64,000 bases of DNA from assembly GCA_965220485.1 (NCBI GenBank), contig OZ244832.1, positions 930,001 through 994,000 of the forward strand, written 5' to 3'. Below, in pieces: positions 42,653 to 51,948 of this stretch (its first letter is position 1; each line of letters opens with the position of its first letter). The stretch comes from Aldehydirespirator sp965220485. GTDB lineage: Bacteria > Actinomycetota > Acidimicrobiia > Acidimicrobiales > Aldehydirespiratoraceae. The notes beneath the pieces were generated by a model, which ran no database searches, had not been told where the DNA came from, and saw only the letters and a program-made list of their open reading frames with translations. The translations under genes were made by a program, and so were the position numbers.

Positions 42653-43201
42653 ATGATGAACCGCACCCCGGAAGAGCTCGACGCGGGATTGGCGCACGTC
42701 GTCGATGCGCCGGTCGACGACGGAGAGCTCCGGCTGATCGTCCGTCGCCCCGGCGTGGACGAGCGTGAGAGCCTCGACGAGGGTGTCCTCGACATCGAGT
42801 CGGGCCTGGAGGGCGACACCCGGGCGGCCCGGAGCAATCCTCGCTCCGAAGACGGCCGTGCCGAACCCCTCGCGCAGGTGACCGTGATGAATTCACGGGC
42901 AGTTGAGGTGATTGCAGGCCCGGTCGATCGCTGGCCGCTCGCAGGCGACCAGCTCTACGTCGATCTCGACCTCAGCGAAGACAACCTGCCCGCAGGCACC
43001 AGACTGGCTATCGGCGAGGCGCTGATCGAGGTCACCCCGATACCCCACACCGGGTGCGGGAAGTTCATCGACAGGTACGGCCGCGCCGCACAGCGCTGGG
43101 TCAACTCCCAGACCGGCAGAGAGCTCAGGCTTCGAGGCGTCAACACTCGGGTCGTGAAGCGAGGAACGATCCGCGTCGGAGACCGCGTCAAGAAGGTCTG
43201 A
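42653..43201 (+). CDS. MOSC-domain protein
   Basis: 182 residues from ATG 42653. The MOSC fold is recognisable from VTVMNSRAVEVIAG, LPAGTRLAIGEALIEVTPIPHTGCGKF (conserved Cys) and RGVNTRVVKRGTIRVGD. MOSC proteins bind a sulfur-carrying molybdenum cofactor or act as sulfur carriers and detoxifying enzymes. No neighbouring molybdenum genes are present. Confidence 0.85.
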   Translation: MMNRTPEELDAGLAHVVDAPVDDGELRLIVRRPGVDERESLDEGVLDIESGLEGDTRAARSNPRSEDGRAEPLAQVTVMNSRAVEVIAGPVDRWPLAGDQLYVDLDLSEDNLPAGTRLAIGEALIEVTPIPHTGCGKFIDRYGRAAQRWVNSQTGRELRLRGVNTRVVKRGTIRVGDRVKKV

Positions 43202-43243
43202 CAAAGCCGCCAGCCTCACCGCCGGCGTGTGAGCGCCTGGACG

Positions 43244-44071
43244 CTACGCCGGATGCGTTTCTGATTGCTCGTGTGCCGTCGTTCCCGATTCGTCTCCTTC
43301 CGCCTCCGTGGCGGTAGCACTGGCGTGTAGAGACGGTGTGTGGCCGCAGTTCGGGCACGACCGACCCCCGCCAAATAGTTCTGCCATTTGCTCGTAGGCC
43401 AGGAGCGCGTCGTTCTTGAGGAACTTCGCTGACACGTTCGCGGTCAGCAGGCCGAACAACGAGACCCCGCAGACCATGAGGACCACTGCGGCGGCGCGGG
43501 CCGCGGGCGTGCCGGGACTGAGATCTCCGTAGCCGACGGTCGTGACCGTTGCGGCCGCCCACCACAGCGCGTCCCCCAGGGAGTCGATGCTGCCATCGGC
43601 GGCGCGCTCTGCTTCATACACGGCGAGCACCGCCGCCGCGGACAGCGCTGCGCACGACACGATGAGTGCCTTGCCGTGCAGGCTCTTCCAACCCCGGGTC
43701 ATGGCCGTGGCTGCCTTGTGGGCGGCGATGAAGGCCCGAACACCGCGAAGCAACTGCAGGGCTCGCAGCGCTCTGAGGGGACGCGCCACGGGCAGGACTG
43801 ACAACACGACGATGGCCACGTCGTACCAGTGGCGGACCAAGTAGCTGCGCCTCGATCCGTCGACCAGAACAACCCGAATGACGAGGTCAGCGAAGAACAC
43901 CGCCACCACGACCCAGCCCGCAGCCGCAGCTAGCCAGTGCCGATGCTCCAGCAAGAACAGCGGCACGCTGGCTATCGCCAGCACCAGCATCACCGGCTCC
44001 GCCCGCCTTGAGTAGCTTCCCAGACGCCCCGGGGCCCAGGCCCGCCCCGGCGGCGACGATTCACTTGCCAT
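43244..44071 (-). CDS. Voltage-gated-type potassium channel
   Basis: 275 residues from ATG 44071, chosen for aggagg 8 nt upstream. Six hydrophobic segments are visible, an arginine-rich S4-like stretch (RPLRALRALQLLRGVR), the pore helix and the K+ selectivity filter TVGYGD. The C-terminus ends with a zinc-ribbon-like CPNCGHTPSL and an acidic tail. Inner-membrane tetramer. Confidence 0.9.
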   Translation of the reverse strand: MASESSPPGRAWAPGRLGSYSRRAEPVMLVLAIASVPLFLLEHRHWLAAAAGWVVVAVFFADLVIRVVLVDGSRRSYLVRHWYDVAIVVLSVLPVARPLRALRALQLLRGVRAFIAAHKAATAMTRGWKSLHGKALIVSCAALSAAAVLAVYEAERAADGSIDSLGDALWWAAATVTTVGYGDLSPGTPAARAAAVVLMVCGVSLFGLLTANVSAKFLKNDALLAYEQMAELFGGGRSCPNCGHTPSLHASATATEAEGDESGTTAHEQSETHPA

Positions 44072-44178
44072 GCCACTTCCTCCTTCCTGCTGTACGCGCA
44101 GACATTGAAGCAACAGCGCGGCACAGTACTGCCATGCACAACCCCGGTTTGGCGCAGACGGCACATGGGGCTGTTTGA

Positions 44179-44499
44179 ATGGCGGGACAGCCGTCGGGAG
44201 GCGATCCATCGATGCGAGTAGTGGAAACGTCGTCCTGTGGCTTCGTGTACTCCGACACCGGCGGTGACGGGCCGGTGGTGGTGCTGCTACACGGGGTGCT
44301 GATGAACGGCACCCTGTGGGACGGCATCGTCGACAGGCTGATGCCACCCGAGCACGCCGACCGCCTGGCCGAGCACTTCGAGAATGCCGAACTCGTGTGG
44401 GTCGACGACAGCCGCACGCTCATCCCGATCGACCAGCCCGAAGTTCTCGCCGGCCACCTCGAACGCTTCCTCGAACGAACCACGGCAGCTGAACGGTGA
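44179..44499 (+). pseudogene. Alpha/beta hydrolase with large internal deletion
   Basis: 106 residues. The first part (VVVLLHGVLMNGTLWDGIVDRL) is the oxyanion/N-terminal strand of an alpha/beta hydrolase. It jumps directly to the C-terminal end (LAEHFENAELVWVDDSRTLIPIDQPEVLAGHLERFL). The nucleophile elbow (GxSxG), cap and ~150 residues usually in between are missing. The frame is intact, so a product may be made, but it cannot be a hydrolase. It overlaps the DUF1697 start. Confidence 0.75.
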
Positions 44500-45032
44500 C
44501 CGAGCGCTACCTGGTGATGCCCCGGGGCATCAACGTCGGGACCCGTAATCGGGTGCCGATGGCGGAGCTCAGGTTGAAGTTGACAGGCGAGGGCTACGCC
44601 GACGTGGCCACCGTCCTGCAGAGCGGCAACGTGATCGTCTCCACCGAGGAGGACCGTCCCGATGAGGTCGCCGGGGCCATGGGGCGGTTGCTCAGCGACG
44701 AGTTCGGCGTGGACGTTGCGTGCGTGGTGCGAGCCGCGGATCAGGTTCGGGCGGTGCTTGAGCGCAATCCGTTGCAGGAGGTCGTCTCCGACCCGTCGCG
44801 CTACCTCGTGACCTTCCTCTCGCAGGAGCCCGATCCCGAGGCGGTGGCGGCGCTGTTGGGGGAGGACCACAGCCCTGAGGTCCTCGCCATCGAGGGTGCC
44901 GAGGCCTACGTTTGGACGCCCGATGGTGTTAAGGCGATGACTCTGTCGTGTGCGTACCTCGAAAAGCGGTTCGGTGTCGTTGCCACAGCGCGCAACTGGA
45001 ACACCCTTGAGAAGATCGCCGCCAAACTATGA
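44496..45032 (+). CDS. DUF1697 family protein
   Basis: 178 residues from GTG overlapping the preceding stop. The DUF1697 pattern is clear: RGINVGTRNRVPMAELR at the N-terminus, VATVLQSGNVI, and C-terminal KRFGVVATARNWNTLEKI. Function unknown. Its stop overlaps the next gene's ATG. A fragment of a second DUF1697 C-terminus lies at 46.8 kb. Confidence 0.88.
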   Translation: MTERYLVMPRGINVGTRNRVPMAELRLKLTGEGYADVATVLQSGNVIVSTEEDRPDEVAGAMGRLLSDEFGVDVACVVRAADQVRAVLERNPLQEVVSDPSRYLVTFLSQEPDPEAVAALLGEDHSPEVLAIEGAEAYVWTPDGVKAMTLSCAYLEKRFGVVATARNWNTLEKIAAKL

Positions 45033-46729
45033 CCGCGTGGCCGATTAGATCACCGGGGTTGACGACGCGTTTTAGGGTGACACATATCAAGCTTCCTGCC
45101 GCGGTGTTCGTCGTGCTGCTGCTTGCCGCGGCGGGGTGCAGCGATCAGGAACTCTCGCCATCAGAGGTCGCGCTGGCGCCTGTAGCCGCGGCTGATTCCA
45201 CGGAGGCTTCGGCATCGCCGGCCAAACCGCTCCCACCGGCAGAATCGGACGCTCCGGAGGTCGCAGAGGAGACGGTCGCCAGCCCTGAGCCGGTCGAGAC
45301 GGTCGACAGCACCTCCGCCACGAGCCAGCGGGCGCAACCGTCAACGCCTGCGGATCCCGACGCTCCAGATGCTGCTGGGGCGACCGGCGATGGGTTTGTC
45401 GATCTGGAGGGGCGCTGGGAGGGCGCGATCTCGATACCGGGACCGGCCGATCTGCCCTTTGCGGTGGACATGACCGCATCGGGAGACGGTCTTCGAGGGA
45501 CGATCGACATCCAGGGCGTGTCCGGCTTGCCGCTTTCGAACGTTGTGCTCGATGGGGGTCGCATCCACTTCGAGTTGAACTCGCCCTTGGGGCTCGCCAT
45601 CTGGGACGGCGAAGCGAGCGACGGGGTGATCGAGGGCGAATTCACCCAGGGCGGCATGGCGGAGACCTTCTGGCTGCAGCGCTTCGAGGATCCCAGCGAG
45701 GACGGCGAAGGTGCGTCGTTTCGCCGCGAGGAGGTGGTCTTCTCCAACGGCGACATCGTCCTGGCCGGTGAGTTGACGTTGCCCGAGGGCGACGGGCCCC
45801 ACGCCGCGGTCGTCCTGATCAGCGGCAGCGGCGACCAGGACAGGGACTCCGACATCGGTGGCTTCCGGCTGTTCGCAGTGCTCGCTGACCATCTGGCCGG
45901 CGCCGGTGTGGCCTCATTGCGGTTCGACGATCGGGGCGTCGGCGGCTCCACGGGCGACGGCCTGCAGGCCACCCTCCAGGACCGTGCCGGCGATGTGGAA
46001 GCCGCGGTCGCCGTGCTCCGCTCCCGCGACGACATCGACGCCGGCAACGTCGGGCTGGTCGGCCACAGCGAGGGCGGGATCGTCGCACCGGTGGTGGCCG
46101 ACCGCACCGACGGCGTCGCCTTCGTGGCCCTTCTGACTGCCCCTGCGGTGCCTGCCGGGGAGATCCTGGCGGCGCAGCAGCTCGAGTTCTTCGAGGAGTC
46201 CGGCGCCACAGCCGAGGAGTTCGAACAGTTCCGAGCGCTCCAGCAATTGGTGTTCCGCGCCATTGCCACCGGGCAGGGATGGGATGAGGTGGAAGCAAGC
46301 ATCCGGATTCTGGTTCAGCAACAGTTCGAGGCCTTGCCCGAGCAGACGCGGGAGGCGATACCCGACGAGGACGCCTTGGTGGACTCCATCGTCGCCGAAG
46401 AGCTAGCGACATGGCACAGCCCGTGGTTCGAGTCGTTCCTCGAGCATGACCCGAGGCCGGCCATAGCCGCCCTCGACGTTCCGGTCATCGCCCTGTACGG
46501 CGAGCTGGATACGCAGGTTACGGCAGCCGCCAACTCGACTGCGATGTCCGAGGCCATCACCGAGTCGAGCGTCCCGACTCACACGATCGCCACGATCTTC
46601 TCGACGAATCACCTCTTCCAGGAGGCCGTCACCGGCAGCGTCAACGAGTACGCCAGGCTGAAGCGCGAGTTCGCCCCCGACTTCCTCGCGATCCTCACGG
46701 AGTGGCTCACCGACGTCAGTGGGGTGTGA
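45029..46729 (+). CDS. Secreted lipoprotein alpha/beta hydrolase
   Basis: 566 residues. An N-terminal signal with lipobox LLLAAAGC (~residue 36) is followed by a ~75-residue Ser/Pro/Glu-rich linker, a beta-rich domain (~residues 120-215) and an alpha/beta hydrolase domain. The latter has VVLISGSGDQDRDSD, nucleophile loop GHSEGG (~residue 347) and late His (TNHLFQ). It probably acts as an esterase or peptidase anchored outside the membrane. Start by ATGA overlap. Confidence 0.82.
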   Translation: MTAWPIRSPGLTTRFRVTHIKLPAAVFVVLLLAAAGCSDQELSPSEVALAPVAAADSTEASASPAKPLPPAESDAPEVAEETVASPEPVETVDSTSATSQRAQPSTPADPDAPDAAGATGDGFVDLEGRWEGAISIPGPADLPFAVDMTASGDGLRGTIDIQGVSGLPLSNVVLDGGRIHFELNSPLGLAIWDGEASDGVIEGEFTQGGMAETFWLQRFEDPSEDGEGASFRREEVVFSNGDIVLAGELTLPEGDGPHAAVVLISGSGDQDRDSDIGGFRLFAVLADHLAGAGVASLRFDDRGVGGSTGDGLQATLQDRAGDVEAAVAVLRSRDDIDAGNVGLVGHSEGGIVAPVVADRTDGVAFVALLTAPAVPAGEILAAQQLEFFEESGATAEEFEQFRALQQLVFRAIATGQGWDEVEASIRILVQQQFEALPEQTREAIPDEDALVDSIVAEELATWHSPWFESFLEHDPRPAIAALDVPVIALYGELDTQVTAAANSTAMSEAITESSVPTHTIATIFSTNHLFQEAVTGSVNEYARLKREFAPDFLAILTEWLTDVSGV

Positions 46730-46788
46730 GGGCGCTCTCGGACACACCGAGTCCCGTCGGCGTAGATCACCTGAACCCGACCTCCGGT

Positions 46789-46842
46789 GGGCTTCGCCGC
46801 CGCCGTTCGGAACACCATCGAGAAGATCGTTGCCAAGCTATG
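46789..46842 (+). pseudogene. DUF1697 C-terminal remnant
   Basis: FAAAVRNTIEKIVAKL is readable here and matches the C-terminal end of the DUF1697 protein at 44496 (VVATARNWNTLEKIAAKL). Nothing upstream of it belongs to the gene. It lies just before the fourth PTP and points to a duplication of this neighbourhood. Confidence 0.6.
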
Positions 46843-46878
46843 GCGCCGGCCGCTAGACCCGAGGTCAGAGGTGAAGAC

Positions 46879-47427
46879 ATGAACGCACTAAGCAGAGACG
46901 ATCGGCCGATGGCGAACACCTACTGGGTCGATCCGGGCCGGTTCGCGGCGGGGGAGTATCCGGGCGCGTGGGATCGCAAGGACGCTGCTGCCAGGTTGCT
47001 AACCCTGCTCCAAGCCGGCATCAACTGCTTCATCGACCTGACCCAGCAGCACGAGGGGTTGGAGCCCTACGCCGAGATCGCAGCACAGGAAGCTGGCCGG
47101 CTCGGCACGGAGTTCGTGCACGAGCGCCACTCCATCGTCGATATGAGCGTGCCGCGCAGTGCCCAGCAGATGGCCGGCGTCCTCGACACCATCGACGAGG
47201 CGCTGGATGGCAGCAAGAACGTCTACGTGCACTGCTGGGGCGGCATCGGCAGGACCGGCACCGTGGTCGGCTGCTGGCTAGTGCGCCACGGCATGACGGG
47301 AGACGAGGCTCTGGCCGAGATCGCGCAACGGTGGCAGGCAATGGAGAAGAGGTACCGCCACCCCCGCTCCCCACAGACACAACAGCAGCGGGCCTACATC
47401 CGCAACTGGACCGAACCGTCCGGCTGA
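46879..47427 (+). CDS. Protein tyrosine / dual-specificity phosphatase (copy 4)
   Basis: 182 residues from ATG with an agagg site 7 nt upstream. It is complete: the HCWGGIGRTGT loop, MSVP acid loop and C-terminal SPQTQQQRAYIRNW are present. It is clearly related to the PTPs at 1.8-6.5 kb but more diverged than they are from each other. No ADP-ribosylglycohydrolase follows; instead comes a fragment of the HTH-NTase gene. Confidence 0.88.
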   Translation: MNALSRDDRPMANTYWVDPGRFAAGEYPGAWDRKDAAARLLTLLQAGINCFIDLTQQHEGLEPYAEIAAQEAGRLGTEFVHERHSIVDMSVPRSAQQMAGVLDTIDEALDGSKNVYVHCWGGIGRTGTVVGCWLVRHGMTGDEALAEIAQRWQAMEKRYRHPRSPQTQQQRAYIRNWTEPSG

Positions 47428-47502
47428 GGCCCCGCGTGAGCAAAGCCACCGAGCGGGGCTGTGCCGGGCACGGTCTTTCGCTGGTCGTGGCCGGCCGACG
47501 GT

Positions 47503-47570
47503 GCGGATCAGCGAGAGCGGGGGTCTGACTCGGTTCGAACCGTCGTGAGGTCGATCTCCACCAGCGGGCG
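47503..47570 (-). pseudogene. 3' remnant of the HTH-NTase gene
   Basis: 64 of 68 bases match 1095-1162, the 3' end of the winged-helix/nucleotidyltransferase gene, in the same orientation. It has no start and no domain left. Confidence 0.75.
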
Positions 47571-47600
47571 TCCGCCAGGGGGCGCCGTCGGCGGCTTGGG

Positions 47601-48629
47601 CTACCGGTGGCGGCTCTCAGGCACTGGCTTCATCCCATCGGGCTCCGGTGGGTCGGCCGCCTCGTCTGTAGCGGGGTCTGAAGCCATGGCGGCTGCTCGG
47701 GTGGCGATGAAGCGGCCCACCGCGGTCAGGCTCACGTTCTTCGTAGCGGAGTTGGCGACGATGCCGGCAGTGAGTCCGACCAGGAGCGCCACTCCGGCGG
47801 GCCCGCCCGCCGAGCTCACGAGCGCGACTGCCGCCAGTGTCGTTCCAGAGCCGACGGCGCCTTTGAATCCGCCGTCTACGAGCTCTGCGTACTCGCCTCC
47901 GTGGCGGGCCTTGTGGAAGGCTCTGGCTGCCGCGACGACCATGACGATCATCAAGAGGGGATTGGCGCCGACGGCGGCTGACAGCCCCATGCTGGCGGTG
48001 AGATGGGAGAAGGTCTCGGTGTCGGCGCGGTTCCAACCCAGGACGATCGACACCACACCCACAGACGCGCCGAGCAACTCGGCCGCGTCGTAGCTGTTCA
48101 GGTCATAGAGCCAGCTCTTGGGTATGCCGAACGTCGACTGCAGAGAGCCTGCCACCGCGTCGAGGGTGCTCTTGTCCCAGGTCGCAAGCGGCAGGCCCAT
48201 AGGGGTGGAGGCGTCGCGAAGCAGCGCCTGGACGGTTCCGAGCGTCTCTTGGATGATCGTGTCGTCGGGCGACGCGCTCCGAGCGGCCGTGACAGCTCCA
48301 GCAATGGTGTGGCCTCCATCGAAGAGCCGGTGATAGCCGCCGCCCAGATCCGGTCGGAGCAGCGGGTCGAGGTAGTTGGCGTCCATTGCCTTGTCGTAGA
48401 TGGTCGCGCTCCCCTTGACCGCGGCCGCGACCAGGCTGTTGAGTCCTGCGGACAGGTCACTGGCCAACAGGCCCTGCGCCGCTGCCATCACCTGAGCAGT
48501 GCGCTCCGCGCTCGCGTCCAGCGCCGTCCTGCCGCCGGCCTTCAGTCGGCCGACGACCGCCGCACCACGATTGATCTCCGCCGCGCGCTGGAACTGGCGC
48601 TTCGCGCTCTCCCGATCCGCCGAACTCAC
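47601..48629 (-). CDS. Hypothetical membrane-associated protein
   Basis: 342 residues from GTG. The N-terminal third is a helical, Ala-rich soluble part. From ~residue 185 there are two or three hydrophobic glycine-rich stretches (LLGASVGVVSIVLGW; NPLLMIVMVVAAARAF; TTLAAVALVSSAGGPAGVALLVGLTAGIV) like a glycine-zipper membrane region. No family is recognised. The layout could suit a pore-forming or phage-related protein; this is a guess. Confidence 0.6.
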   Translation of the reverse strand: MSSADRESAKRQFQRAAEINRGAAVVGRLKAGGRTALDASAERTAQVMAAAQGLLASDLSAGLNSLVAAAVKGSATIYDKAMDANYLDPLLRPDLGGGYHRLFDGGHTIAGAVTAARSASPDDTIIQETLGTVQALLRDASTPMGLPLATWDKSTLDAVAGSLQSTFGIPKSWLYDLNSYDAAELLGASVGVVSIVLGWNRADTETFSHLTASMGLSAAVGANPLLMIVMVVAAARAFHKARHGGEYAELVDGGFKGAVGSGTTLAAVALVSSAGGPAGVALLVGLTAGIVANSATKNVSLTAVGRFIATRAAAMASDPATDEAADPPEPDGMKPVPESRHR

Positions 48630-48790
48630 ACCTCGACAGTACCCAGAGGCTTCGCCACCCCGCTGAGGCGCACGGGTCTCTGTCCAAGAGCTGATGGCCG
48701 TGTCAGCCCCTGCCGCCGTGCGCTCGGGCGCTAACGTTGGTGTTTTCGATGTGTTGGCGGACAGAGGGTCGGAGACAAGGAGCCTGATTC

Positions 48791-49505
48791 ATGAGCGGAG
48801 CGTCGGCCAGGACGCTGGAGCCGGTCCCGGACTGCCCGAAGTGCGGCCGGCCGATGGTGAGGCGCACGGCCCGGCGAGGAGCGAACGCCGGCAGCGAGTT
48901 CTGGGGGTGCTCTGAGTTTCCACGATGCCGCGGCATCGTGCAGGACCAACCGCCTGTGGACGCACCGACCGACGAGGATGCCTCCGCTGCCGTTCAAGAC
49001 GCTCGAGACAATGCTGAGGAGGCTTCAGGCCCAGACGCGGGCGACAAGCCCCGGGGGTTCCTCACCAAAGTCGCAAGAGCCGTCGACAAAGGCCACCGCT
49101 GGTATCTGGAACGAGACGAGCCTGATGCCGCCGGCCGCTGGGACGACGGTCATCGGCGCAGCATGCTCCGCTACGTCTATGACCGCGACGGCGGGCGATG
49201 CGGGATCTGTACGGCGGAGATGAAAATCAAGGGCGCCCAGATCGAGCATGTGGTGCCCAAGGTGTTCGTCCTGTTCGACGTCGGCAAGGGCGGCAAGGCC
49301 GAGCCGGGCACCCAATGCAAGAGCCGCCTGCACAAGATCGACAACCTTGCAGGCCGCCCACACCTACTGCAACAAGCGCAAGGGCAACACCCCCGAGGTC
49401 GCCAAGTGGCGACATCCGGCAATGCCCCCGCTAACCGTCGCGGACGCCGAAGACGGAGCAGCCCTCATGCTGCCCCGGAAGCCGAAGGCTCGATCAGCGC
49501 GCTAA
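48791..49505 (+). pseudogene. Zinc-ribbon HNH endonuclease, frameshifted
   Basis: ATG with aaggag 8 nt upstream. The N-terminus has a topoisomerase-type zinc ribbon (CPKCGRPMVRR...WGCSEFPRCRG). Then comes an HNH domain (DRDGGRCGICTAEMKIKGAQIEHVVPK). Near 49347 an extra T (aaccttgcagg) breaks the frame; the natural continuation QAAHTYCNKRKGNTPEVAKW is in the +1 frame and stops at 49505. The catalytic part is therefore interrupted, by mutation or a sequence error. Its last ~126 bp are duplicated at 52319-52445. Confidence 0.75.
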
Positions 49506-49508
49506 CGC
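49383..49508 (+). repeat. Direct repeat A (3' end of HNH gene)
   Basis: About 126 bp closely similar to 52319-52445 in the same orientation. The repeats flank a 2.8-kb block of mostly minus-strand genes, as expected if the block was inserted or duplicated by recombination at the HNH gene's end. Confidence 0.75.
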
Positions 49509-49537
49509 CTGGGATGGTATCTGAGTCTCGATGGGCG

Positions 49538-49834
49538 CTAACGCGCTGTTCGAGTGTCTGGCTCGGTCACGTGCCAGCCGTCTCGCTTGAGTGCGTCGGC
49601 GGCCGCTTCGGGGTTGCGGTGCACCGCTGCCCGGAGCTGCAAGTAGAGGAATTCGTCTCTGGACATGTTCAGCGCCTGTTTCCATCCGTCGCGCGGAGTC
49701 ACGAGGCGTTCCAGGATGCAGAACTCGATGATGTCCTCCAGGCACGGTCGGAATCGCCGACCCCCGACGGGCAGGTGGAGGTCGGCCGGCTTGCTCTTGT
49801 CGCGCCCGCTGGCATGCAGCATCCTGGAGAGCAC
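49538..49834 (-). CDS. Small hypothetical protein
   Basis: 98 residues from GTG with aggaag upstream. It reads DIIEFCILERLVTPRDGWKQALN and VHRNPEAAADALKRDGWHV, a helical cytoplasmic protein. It is the downstream member of a two-gene unit with 49870-50076. The layout is that of a toxin-antitoxin pair, but no known toxin motif is visible. Confidence 0.5.
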   Translation of the reverse strand: MLSRMLHASGRDKSKPADLHLPVGGRRFRPCLEDIIEFCILERLVTPRDGWKQALNMSRDEFLYLQLRAAVHRNPEAAADALKRDGWHVTEPDTRTAR

Positions 49835-49869
49835 ATCGGCCCGCGAACTTCCTGGCCTGACGCTCCAGG

Positions 49870-50076
49870 TCAGGCTGCCGAAGGCTCACAGGACGACACG
49901 ACGAACCAGGCCCGCCGAGCGATCTCGCTGGAGAAGCTTCCAGCCTTGGCCTGTTGCTGAAGCTCCTCCCAGGTGCATCCTGCCCGGGCGAGGGCGTTTT
50001 CGATGACAGCGCGGACGCCCGCGTCGTCCAGTACGTCGACCTCGATGTCCGCGTAGCGGTCTTCGTCGCTGGTCAC
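49870..50076 (-). CDS. Small acidic hypothetical protein
   Basis: 68 residues (MTSDEDRYADIEVDVLDDAG...), acidic at the N-terminus with a central helix containing TWEELQQQAKAGSFSSE. This resembles small regulatory/antitoxin-like proteins. It precedes 49538-49834 in the same direction by 35 bp. No certain family. Confidence 0.5.
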   Translation of the reverse strand: MTSDEDRYADIEVDVLDDAGVRAVIENALARAGCTWEELQQQAKAGSFSSEIARRAWFVVSSCEPSAA

Positions 50077-50091
50077 TGCGTCCCCTTGTGT

Positions 50092-50826
50092 TCACCCGGA
50101 GCCATGGCTCGGCCGCGGTGCGCTGTTCGTTGCAGATGCTTTCATACATGACGCGACGATTGCGCCCAGATCACGCTTTGGCGGTGCTGATTGAACCGAG
50201 CGGCGTCTGGCTGGCCGGGCAGAACACGACAAGTGCCGGTTCATCGCCGACCAGATGCCACCGGCCACGGACTCTGTACGGGTGTTTGCGGGACACACCG
50301 TCGGCTTTGTGATTGAACGTGTGGACAGGCCAGGTTCCCACTGTCCCAGCGCGTCGAACCAGATGTGCTCTAGGTGGCTCTTGGCGACAGACAGGAGCAC
50401 GACGTTCGGTTGCAGCGCTGCCAGCAGTTCATGCCACAGCGTTCTTCCGTCGTCCACGAGCACTCGTCGGTCGGCTTCGCCGAGTTGGCTCCATGTGGGA
50501 TCGGTAGCTGTGGGCGAGCAGATGTCGGTGTGGAGCACGGTTTCGGCTCGGCCGTGGTAGTAGCTGGCCCCCATCCCGTTGAGCAGCGGCTCGAAACTGT
50601 TGAACCACTGGGCGTAGGGGCGGGTGCGGAAGTAGGCGGACAGAGCGTCGAGGTACCGTTGCTGATCTCCTGCGGTTGCATCCTCGGCGAGCGGGAAGCG
50701 CTGGAACGGGTCACCTTGGGGGAATTCGTTTCGGGAGGGGTTCAAGCCGACGGTCAGCACGCGTGGCTGTGAGTTGACATAGGCGTCGAGGTCGCCGAAG
50801 AACAGGATCGGTACGGCGGGGCTCAC
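50092..50826 (-). pseudogene. Uracil-DNA-glycosylase-fold-like protein, probable C-terminal frameshift
   Basis: The first ~190 residues look like a UDG-superfamily fold: RVLTVGLNPSRNEFP near the N-terminus, LHTDICSPTATDPTW, NVVLLSVAKSHL. After GGIWSA the sequence becomes arginine/serine-rich junk. In the neighbouring frame, VGDEPALVVFCPASQTPLG continues naturally to a stop at 50171. A single-base indel near 50255 therefore seems likely. The UDG relation is by eye and tentative. Confidence 0.5.
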
Positions 50827-50955
50827 GCGCGACTTGAGCGACGCGGCAGAATCGAACGAGCGCCATGCCCCCGCGACGACCGCGCTGAGCTTGGTCGCGC
50901 TCGCTCACACTGTTCCTCCCTCAGTGGGGCTGGCTGCGGAGCGTCCTGACGGCGA

Positions 50956-51738
50956 TCATGCGGCGACACGCATCAGGAGCTTTCGGTGGAGATCCGCGGT
51001 CGACTCCAGCGACGAGATCATGTCCCCGCCCACATCGGAGAGTCTCGCAAGATCGACTCGCGGGATCTCGGCTTGGTCCTCGAAGACGATGATCGATTCG
51101 AACGGGAGACCATGCCGGTGGAAGTAGCCGAGCATGATCGTCGTCAACCGCGCCTTGTCACGGTTGGGCACACCGTAGAGGAATAGAGGGATGCCGCTCT
51201 TTCCCTCGATCCGGTAGTCCACCGGGTACGCATCGGCGTTGGGCACCTCGGGCTGGTAGTCGCGCTGCATCTTGGCTTCGTCCACCAAGGCCGAGAGGCA
51301 GTCGGCCAGGTCGTCGTAGAAGGTTGAGCCGACGTTGGATCGCGACAGCAGGGTCAGGTCGTAGACCCTGGTCAATGCCTGACCGAATCTGAAGATGGCC
51401 TCGGGCAGCCGGTCGACGGATGTGTCGACGGAGAACACTCCACTCTCCTGATGGATGCCGCTCTCAGCGACGATGCGCTCGAGCAGCATCCCCCGTGTAC
51501 CGGTGAGGAACGACTCGATGTCGTGGTCGTAGCTGATGTGCATGAGGGTGTGGCCGCAGTCCGACAGGCGGAGGCCGCCTGAGGGCGCTTCGGCCAGATG
51601 GAAGGGATAACCGTCGCCGTCAGGGAAGGAGAAATGCGTGCGCAGCATGAACTCGCCGTCCGGGCGCTGATCGACACCCACGTCCTCACAGAGGCGCTCG
51701 CAAAGGAGGCTTCGGAGCGCGTTGGCGTCAAGAGTCAT
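50956..51738 (-). CDS. DUF1828/DUF1829 family protein
   Basis: 260 residues. The N-terminal part (HLAEAPSGGLRLSDCGHTLMHISYDHD) matches DUF1828, and the C-terminal part (PLFLYGVPNRDKARLTTIMLGYFHRHG) matches DUF1829. The family is found on phages and mobile islands, of unknown function. It lies in the block between the HNH direct repeats. Confidence 0.8.
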   Translation of the reverse strand: MTLDANALRSLLCERLCEDVGVDQRPDGEFMLRTHFSFPDGDGYPFHLAEAPSGGLRLSDCGHTLMHISYDHDIESFLTGTRGMLLERIVAESGIHQESGVFSVDTSVDRLPEAIFRFGQALTRVYDLTLLSRSNVGSTFYDDLADCLSALVDEAKMQRDYQPEVPNADAYPVDYRIEGKSGIPLFLYGVPNRDKARLTTIMLGYFHRHGLPFESIIVFEDQAEIPRVDLARLSDVGGDMISSLESTADLHRKLLMRVAA

Positions 51739-51948
51739 AGGGCAGCGTCGCTTGATCGGGCGGTGGAACCGCGATCCCCCTGAGCTGGAAGTACATGTTG
51801 GGCCCTTCTCGAGTCGGGGCGGTGCAAGGTTGCGGAAGGCGGTCGTGTCGGTTGCAGTGGTTCTTGCATATGTGTAGTTTCACCCTTGTAAGCTATCTGG
51901 GCACTGGACCGCCCGTCTGCCTGCTGCTTCAAGCCAAGGGAGGCCCGC

